64,000 nucleotides of DNA from Halocatena marina (GTDB taxonomy: Archaea > Halobacteriota > Halobacteria > Halobacteriales > Haloarculaceae), in contig NZ_JALLPK010000001.1 in assembly GCF_023276375.1 (NCBI RefSeq), positions 62,001 to 126,000 of the forward strand, in the 5' to 3' direction. Below, in pieces: positions 61,402 to 64,000 of this stretch. Within the stretch, counting starts at the first letter, position 1, and each line of letters starts with the position of its first letter. Made by a program: the position numbers and the translations under genes. A model generated the notes under the pieces. It worked only from the letters and a program-made list of their open reading frames with translations. It had not been told where the DNA came from and did no database searches.

Positions 61402-63654
61402 ATGGGACTGGATGAGGACTCATTAGCGTATCATCGAGAGGAGCCACCAGGGAAGCTAGCGATTTCGACGACTAAGCCGACGAACACCCAGCGTGATCTG
61501 AGTCTCGCGTACTCACCAGGGGTTGCGGCCCCGTGTCTCGCGATCGACGACGATCCAACAAAAGCCTACCAGTACACGGCGAAGGGGAATCTCGTCGGTG
61601 TAGTCTCAAACGGAAGCGCGGTACTGGGGCTGGGTGATATTGGTGCGCAGGCTTCCAAACCGGTGATGGAAGGCAAAGGCGTGTTGTTCAAGCGATTTGC
61701 GGATATCGATGTCTTTGACATCGAACTTGACGAAACCGATGTCGATGCGTTCGTCGATGCAGTTGCAGCGATGGAGCCGACGTTCGGCGGAATCAACCTC
61801 GAAGACATCGCAGCTCCTGCCTGTTTCGAAATCGAATCACGACTGCGCGAGCGGATGGACATTCCGGTGTTCCACGACGACCAGCACGGAACTGCGATTA
61901 TCTCTGGCGCTGCGCTGCTCAACGCTGCCGATGTGGTCGGCAAAGACCTGCAGGATCTCGATATTGTTTTCTCGGGAGCGGGTGCGAGCGCTATCGCGAC
62001 AGCGCGCTTTTACGTTTCACTCGGTGCACGAAAAGAGAATATTACGATGTGTGATTCCTCAGGGATCATCACGGAATCACGCGTCGATAACGGTGAAATC
62101 AACAAATTCAAACAACAGTTCGCCAGAGACATCCAAGACGGAACACTGAGCGATGCGATGGCCGATTCGGACGTGTTCGTTGGCTTGTCGGCGGGCGGAA
62201 TTGTCTCACAAGAGATGGTCCGCTCGATGGCGAGTGATCCAATCGTCTTCGCAATGGCGAATCCGGATCCCGAAATCGACTACGACGCGGCAAAAGAAGC
62301 GCGCGAGGACACCGTGATCATGGCGACAGGGCGCTCGGATTATCCGAATCAGGTGAACAACGTGCTTGGATTCCCGTTCATCTTCCGCGGAGCACTGGAC
62401 GCGCGCGCGACAGATATCAACGAACCGATGATGGTCGCCGCAGCCGAGGCACTGGCGGAACTCGCTCGCAAAGACGTACCGGACGCCGTTCTCAAAGCCT
62501 ACGGCGATCAACCACTCCAGTTTGGACCGGAGTATATTATCCCGAAGCCGATCGATTCGCGCGTTCTCTTCGAAGTGTCGTCGGCTGTCGCAAAAGCGGC
62601 AATCGAAAGTGGCGTCAGCCGAAATTCACTGGAAATTGAGCCGTACCGCGAGCAGCTCGAAGCCCGTCTCGGCAAATCACACGAGATGATGCGGATCGTT
62701 CTCAACAAGGCCAAATCCGACACCCAACGGATCGTCCTTGCTGAGGGTGATGACGATAAGATGATTCGGGCGGCTTACCAGCTCGAAGAGCAGGAAATCG
62801 CCGAGCCTGTCCTTATCGGCGATCGTGGGCACATCAGCGAAACTGCCCTTTCGCTTGGGCTCGATTTCACCCCCGAGATCGTCGATCCGGGCGAAGAGTC
62901 GCTCGAACCGTACGCCGATCGACTCTATGAACTGCGAAAGCGCAAAGGAATCACACAACGAGAGGCGAACGATCTGATCACGGATGGAAATCACCTCGGA
63001 AGCGTCATGGTCGAGATGGGTGATGCGGATGCGCTGTTGACGGGGTTGACCCACCACTATCCGTCGGCGCTGCGCCCGCCGCTGCAGGTAATCGGAACTG
63101 CTCCCGACGCAGAATACGCTGCAGGCGTGTACATGCTGACGTTCCAAAATCGCGTGGTGTTCTGCGCCGATGCAACGGTGAATCAGGACCCGGATGAAGA
63201 TGTCTTGGCAGAGATCGCCCAGCACACGGCGAATCTAGCGCGCCGATTCAACGTCTCGCCACGCGTCGCGTTCCTGTCGTATTCGGACTTCGGGAGTGTA
63301 CGGACCGAAGGCACCCGCAAGCCACGATTGGCAGCCAAGCAACTACAGACGAATCCGTCGGTCGATTTCCCCGTTGATGGGGAGATGCAGGCCGACACGG
63401 CAGTCGTCGAGGAAATACTTGAGGGGACGTACGGTTTCTCTGAACTCGATGGACCAGCGAACGTCCTCGTGTTCCCGAACCTTGAGGCAGGTAACATCGG
63501 ATACAAACTCCTCCAGCGACTGGGTGGAGCCGACGCGATCGGTCCGATGCTCGTCGGTATGGACAAACCTGTGCACGTCCTCCAGCGCGGTGACGAAGTC
63601 GCCGATATCGTCAACCTCGCTGGCGTCGCTGCTGTCGATGCGCAGGATACATAA
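61402..63654 (+). CDS. NADP-type malic enzyme fused to phosphotransacetylase-like domain
   Basis: A 750-residue MaeB-type protein. Residues about 1-420 form the malic enzyme: [11 protein letters not shown], the [22 protein letters not shown] segment (Tyr/Lys/Asp catalytic parts), [11 protein letters not shown], and the Rossmann motif [12 protein letters not shown]. Residues about 430-750 form a phosphate acetyl/butyryltransferase-like domain ([29 protein letters not shown]). It oxidatively decarboxylates malate to pyruvate, with the second domain thought to be regulatory, probably sensing acetyl-CoA, instead of catalytic. Monocistronic; divergent from ctaA with 144 bases between starts. Confidence 0.93.
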   Translation: MGLDEDSLAYHREEPPGKLAISTTKPTNTQRDLSLAYSPGVAAPCLAIDDDPTKAYQYTAKGNLVGVVSNGSAVLGLGDIGAQASKPVMEGKGVLFKRFADIDVFDIELDETDVDAFVDAVAAMEPTFGGINLEDIAAPACFEIESRLRERMDIPVFHDDQHGTAIISGAALLNAADVVGKDLQDLDIVFSGAGASAIATARFYVSLGARKENITMCDSSGIITESRVDNGEINKFKQQFARDIQDGTLSDAMADSDVFVGLSAGGIVSQEMVRSMASDPIVFAMANPDPEIDYDAAKEAREDTVIMATGRSDYPNQVNNVLGFPFIFRGALDARATDINEPMMVAAAEALAELARKDVPDAVLKAYGDQPLQFGPEYIIPKPIDSRVLFEVSSAVAKAAIESGVSRNSLEIEPYREQLEARLGKSHEMMRIVLNKAKSDTQRIVLAEGDDDKMIRAAYQLEEQEIAEPVLIGDRGHISETALSLGLDFTPEIVDPGEESLEPYADRLYELRKRKGITQREANDLITDGNHLGSVMVEMGDADALLTGLTHHYPSALRPPLQVIGTAPDAEYAAGVYMLTFQNRVVFCADATVNQDPDEDVLAEIAQHTANLARRFNVSPRVAFLSYSDFGSVRTEGTRKPRLAAKQLQTNPSVDFPVDGEMQADTAVVEEILEGTYGFSELDGPANVLVFPNLEAGNIGYKLLQRLGGADAIGPMLVGMDKPVHVLQRGDEVADIVNLAGVAAVDAQDT

Positions 63655-63756
63655 CGAACAGGTGGCGTATCAGATTCGGAAGTAGACCGCGCTCACGCAG
63701 AATCAGTAGAAGAGTCCCGATCAAAACATTGTGTTGTCGCCACAGACCCAGCGTTC

Positions 63757-64000
63757 TCAGTAGAACGCAGCGGTCGTTACTGTCGTCTCTTCGTCGTCCT
63801 CTAGTTTCTCGTAGGCGGCCTCGAAGTCCTCATCGCGGACAGTCGTGCGTTCTTCACGGATTGCAAACATCCCGGCCTCGGTGACGAAACTCGCCAATTC
63901 GGCACCACTGAAGCCCTCTGTCATCGTTGCGAGCTCGCTGTACTCGACCGATTCGTTGATATCCATCTCTGAAGCGTGGATTTCGATGATGCGCTCTCGA
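63757..64000 (-). CDS. Proteasome-activating nucleotidase PAN, C-terminal fragment
   Basis: The C-terminal 81 residues of an AAA+ unfoldase whose 5' part is beyond the right edge. The frame is open to the end of the window and encodes the small helical lid of the AAA module (YSELATMTEGFSGAELASFVTEAGMFAIREERTTVRDEDFEAAYEKL), characteristic of PAN. PAN unfolds substrates and opens the 20S proteasome gate by its C-terminal tail. The tail here ends TAAFY, with an aromatic at the last position instead of the usual penultimate Tyr (HbYX), so gate opening may differ. Confidence 0.88.
   Translation of the reverse strand, partial: RERIIEIHASEMDINESVEYSELATMTEGFSGAELASFVTEAGMFAIREERTTVRDEDFEAAYEKLEDDEETTVTTAAFY

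Overview
The window comes from a halophilic archaeon of the class Halobacteria. The proteins are strongly acidic. Secreted proteins carry twin-arginine lipoprotein signals. Archaeal information genes are present: MCM helicase, TFB, RFC large subunit, aIF2-beta with a TRAM domain, and the proteasome-activating ATPase PAN. Haloarchaeal metabolic genes are also present, such as the Azf-type glucose-6-phosphate dehydrogenase and archaeal dihydroneopterin aldolase. Base composition looks moderate (mid-50s % GC by eye), low for the class. I cannot name the species. I see no insertion sequence, phage, CRISPR array or rRNA; this looks like core chromosome.

Layout. 1-9 kb: end of an ABC exporter, creatininase-family enzyme, DUF5790-like protein, MptD, aIF2-beta, azf, a thioesterase, a DUF309 protein, a MaoC protein, a CAU-anticodon tRNA, a surface protein with a Thr/Pro stalk, cysE and an S66 peptidase. 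9-15 kb: phosphate operon pstS-pstC-pstA-pstB-phoU on the minus strand, with a PhoU fused to an AbrB-like DNA-binding domain and a PstA with a large membrane insertion. 15-23 kb: a TatC with a huge N-terminal tandem-repeat tail, a ferritin-like protein, a rhodanese/metallo-hydrolase overlapping an unknown gene, a CNNM/CBS membrane protein and an SDR. 23-28.4 kb: mutS and mutL.

28.4-38.5 kb: an information-processing neighbourhood with a MinD-like ATPase, a helical unknown, TFB, three small conserved unknowns and an MCM helicase interrupted by two mini-inteins. It is followed by prepilin peptidase, a zinc-ribbon DUF6276-like protein and ATP synthase subunit D. 38.5-42.4 kb: acetyltransferase, amidohydrolase, and a sulfite-oxidase-like molybdoenzyme paired with a small blue copper protein.

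42.4-48.1 kb: the complete histidine degradation operon hutU-hutG-hutI-hutH, preceded by a 55-residue zinc-ribbon gene. 48.2-51.3 kb: overlapping genes for fused siroheme decarboxylase (AhbAB), precorrin-2 dehydrogenase and glutamyl-tRNA reductase, i.e. heme synthesis by the siroheme route. 51.3-54.3 kb: gcvT-gcvH without gcvP and a Gfo/Idh oxidoreductase. 54.6-64 kb: UspA-like protein, ABC-2 transporter, a charged small protein, acetyltransferase, a VapBC-type toxin-antitoxin pair, RFC large subunit ending in a PCNA-binding motif, heme A synthase, malic enzyme fused to a phosphotransacetylase-like domain, and the end of PAN.

The best leads are the TatC repeat tail, the two MCM mini-inteins with the gene neighbourhood around them, an Asn-for-His change in HutG, a heme A synthase whose second half lacks histidines, and the unknown gene coupled to the rhodanese/metallo-hydrolase. 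I did not find a clearly new multi-gene defence or metabolic system.
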